From the NCBI RefSeq assembly GCF_024129865.1, contig NZ_JAMYFE010000042.1, positions 1 to 64,000 of the forward strand: 64,000 nt of DNA, given 5' to 3'. Made by a program: the position numbers and the translations under genes. Shown piece after piece: positions 62,241-64,000 of this stretch. The notes below the pieces were generated by a model. The model ran no database searches, was not told the DNA's origin, and was given only the letters and a program-made list of their open reading frames with translations. How positions within the stretch are numbered: the first letter of the stretch is position 1; every line of letters begins with the position of its first letter. The DNA comes from Stieleria tagensis. Its GTDB lineage: Bacteria; Planctomycetota; Planctomycetia; Pirellulales; Pirellulaceae.

Positions 62241-63179
62241 ATGGTTCGAATTATTGGGATGCTTCTGGCTGCACTGCTTTCGTTCTCCTCGGTGGATGCC
62301 GTTGATCCTCCGTTGACGTCGATTTCGTTTGCGCCCGATGGCAACTCGGTCGTTGCTTGTTCGCAAGCAGGGCTGCAGGTGTTTCGCTGGCCGGGACTTG
62401 GCTTGGAGAAACGGGTCGAGCTTCACGCCGACAACGTCCACGATCTGGTGTTCTCCGCGGATGGCTCGAGACTTGCCATTGCTGGGGGAGAACCCGGCGA
62501 GTCGGGGTCAATCGAGATTCTCAATTGGCCGCAGTGTGAGATGATCCAACGGTTGCATGGACACAGTGACTGTGTCATCAAGCTGCAATGGCTTGCAGAA
62601 AACCGTCTCGCTTCCGCTTCGCTGGATCACCAAGTCTGCATTTGGAATCTTGAAACCAAGCGAGTTGAGCAGACCTTGGCAGGGCACTCAGGCGGCGTTT
62701 GCGCGTTGAGTTTGCTGCCCGAAGAGAAGCTATTGGTCAGTGGCGGCTTGGACAACAGTTTGAGGGTTTGGGATCTGCAGTCCGGAGAACTCACACGCAG
62801 CCTGACGATCCATACCCGTGCTGTCACCAGTCTTGCGGTACGTCCAATCGCCGACGAGTTACCGATGATTGCATCGGCATCTCGCGACCAAAGCGTCCGT
62901 TTATGGCAACCGACGATCGGGCGGATGGTTCGATTCGCCAGACTGGAATCGATTCCGTTGGATATCGCGTGGACGACCGATGGTTCAGCCATCCTGGCCA
63001 GTTGCGAGGATGGCTCGCTGGTGCAAATTGATGCCCAAACGGTCACAACCGGCGAACCGCTGAAAGTGCTGGACGGACCGGCTTATTGCCTAACGCTCCA
63101 TCGGCGCGGGCTTCCTGTGATCTTGGCAGGGGAAAGCGGACTGATCCGCCGTGTCGCAGCGGTTCCGTCGCCCGATTGA
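62241..63179 (+). CDS. Secreted WD40-repeat protein
   Basis: This 312-residue protein has a signal peptide (IGMLLAALLSFSSVDAVD) and about seven WD40-like blades: FAPDGNSVVACSQAGLQVF, HADNVHDLVFSADGSRLAIA, HSDCVIKLQWLAENRLASA, HSGGVCALSLLPEEKLLVSG, HTRAVTSLAVRP, AWTTDGSAILASCEDGSL and HRRGLPVILAGESGLI. A seven-blade propeller fits a single complete beta-propeller. It probably forms a protein-interaction platform outside the cytoplasm. The ATG at 62241 has AGGCAA nearby. It converges on the oxidoreductase at 63225. Confidence 0.88.
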   Translation: MVRIIGMLLAALLSFSSVDAVDPPLTSISFAPDGNSVVACSQAGLQVFRWPGLGLEKRVELHADNVHDLVFSADGSRLAIAGGEPGESGSIEILNWPQCEMIQRLHGHSDCVIKLQWLAENRLASASLDHQVCIWNLETKRVEQTLAGHSGGVCALSLLPEEKLLVSGGLDNSLRVWDLQSGELTRSLTIHTRAVTSLAVRPIADELPMIASASRDQSVRLWQPTIGRMVRFARLESIPLDIAWTTDGSAILASCEDGSLVQIDAQTVTTGEPLKVLDGPAYCLTLHRRGLPVILAGESGLIRRVAAVPSPD

Positions 63180-63224
63180 AACTGAACCATCAATCGCCGA
63201 AGTTGGTGCGACAGTTGTGGATCG

Positions 63225-64000
63225 CTACTTTCCGACATTCCAACGTCGCAACACTCCTAGCAGTTTTTCGTTCAGCGGCGTCAATCGTGTCCGGTTGAAT
63301 TGATCGCCTAGCTTGCGAATCGATTCGGCCTGCGTGGGGTAGGGATGGATCACAGCGGCGATTTTGGACAGGCCGATCTTTTGGGTCATTGCCATCGTGA
63401 TTTCCGAGATCAGGTCACCGGCATTTTCGGCGACGATCGTTGCGCCCACGATGGTGTCGGTTCCCTTTCGCGTGTGGACTTTCACAAACCCTTGGTCCTG
63501 GCCATCCAGGATTGCCCGATCGACTTCGCTAAGCGGTTGAACGTAGGTGTCGATTTCGATCCCGGCTGTAGCGGCATCCTGGTCGTACATGCCGACATGG
63601 GCGATTTCAGGCGATGTGTACGTGGCCCAGGGAATCACCAGATCACTGACTTTCTTTTTGCCAAACGGGCCAATCGCAAACAGGGCATTCTGGATCACGA
63701 TTCGCGCCATGGAGTCGGCTGCGTGCGTGAATTGGTATTTGGAACAGACATCTCCGGCGGCAAAGATTCGCGGGTTTGTCGTCTGTAGCTGGTCGTTGAC
63801 CGTCACACCCTTGTCGTCAAACTGCACGCCGACCGCTGCTAAATTCAAGTGTTCGACATTGGCCGTGCGACCGGCTGCGACCAAGAGTTGGTCGACCGGT
63901 TCGTCATAAGCTTGGTCGTGTGACTGGACCGTCAAACGGATTCCGCCGTCATTCTTGATTTTCAGCTCACGTCCACAGCACAACACCTGCACGCCGGCGT
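63225..64000 (-). CDS. Pyridine nucleotide-disulfide oxidoreductase (partial)
   Basis: The 5' end lies beyond the window, so only about 258 residues of the C-terminal part are seen. The NAD- and FAD-binding core contributes VDQLLVAAGRTANVEHLNL, NPRIFAAGDVCSKYQFTHA and the C-terminal dimerisation domain (TSPEIAHVGMYDQDA, IVAENAGDLISEITMAM, HPYPTQAESIRKLGD). The pattern fits mercuric reductase-like or dihydrolipoyl dehydrogenase-like enzymes; the redox-active Cys pair lies outside the window. The likely reaction is transfer of electrons from NAD(P)H to a disulfide or metal. Confidence 0.85.
   Translation of the reverse strand, partial: AGVQVLCCGRELKIKNDGGIRLTVQSHDQAYDEPVDQLLVAAGRTANVEHLNLAAVGVQFDDKGVTVNDQLQTTNPRIFAAGDVCSKYQFTHAADSMARIVIQNALFAIGPFGKKKVSDLVIPWATYTSPEIAHVGMYDQDAATAGIEIDTYVQPLSEVDRAILDGQDQGFVKVHTRKGTDTIVGATIVAENAGDLISEITMAMTQKIGLSKIAAVIHPYPTQAESIRKLGDQFNRTRLTPLNEKLLGVLRRWNVGK

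Noticed and set aside
1-64000. tRNA, rRNA or riboswitch genes
   Set aside because: I looked for tRNA-like and conserved RNA motifs in the intergenic gaps and saw none that I could support by eye.

Overview
The window looks like chromosomal DNA from a planctomycete of the Pirellulaceae (Rhodopirellula, Rubripirellula or Stieleria type). The clues are two sulfatases, a DUF1559 prepilin-like protein, an LEPR-XLL-type secreted giant protein, sigma-factor genes coupled to Ser/Thr kinase genes, a CotH/VTC/DUF4956 operon, Gfo/Idh/MocA and DUF3472 secreted proteins, and small dispersed hairpin repeats. This assignment is inferred from gene content; no rRNA or tRNA gene was recognised and no phage, transposase or CRISPR array was seen.

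Layout. 1-265: dispersed repeats. 266-6446: two secreted sulfatases flanking a membrane Ser/Thr kinase/ECF sigma pair (minus strand) and a second ECF sigma factor. 6692-13381: a 1870-residue subtilase with alternating Ig-like and discoidin-like modules, then a short secretin-like protein. 14289-27019 (minus strand): a tight five-gene operon encoding a DUF4132 protein, a 1705-residue uncharacterised protein, a MoxR-type AAA ATPase, a DUF5682-VWA fusion and a SWIM zinc-finger protein. This is the best candidate for an interesting, functionally uncharacterised system. 27436-31918: two overlapping secreted proteins. 32009-35043: a second coupled ECF sigma/Ser-Thr kinase pair. 35326-38631 (minus): CotH-like kinase, VTC polyphosphate-polymerase-like protein and DUF4956 membrane protein, all overlapping. 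38900-41836: a TolC-family protein and a multicopper oxidase, probably copper handling. 41878-49772: metabolic and envelope genes (SDR, Gfo/Idh/MocA, YceI, membrane protein, DUF3472, PdxH, YqgE). 49769-51826: a VWA protein coupled to a membrane protein. 52120-57018: a small Cys-motif protein, a secreted unknown, an FG-GAP protein and a DUF1559 protein with a 47-residue lipoprotein upstream. 57520-64000: ribulokinase, PGPGW and DUF1328 membrane proteins, a small basic protein, a GntR regulator, a WD40 protein and the C-terminal part of a pyridine nucleotide-disulfide oxidoreductase cut by the window edge.

How the genes work together. Most coding capacity goes to envelope and secreted functions (sulfated-polysaccharide breakdown, large adhesive or proteolytic proteins) and to signalling by sigma factor/kinase pairs. 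Several operons show 4- or 8-base start/stop overlaps, which suggests translational coupling and supports reading them as functional units. Small inverted repeats recur between genes (13406/35152, 16/74/57294, 35079, 47303) and may serve as terminators or be mobile REP-like sequences.
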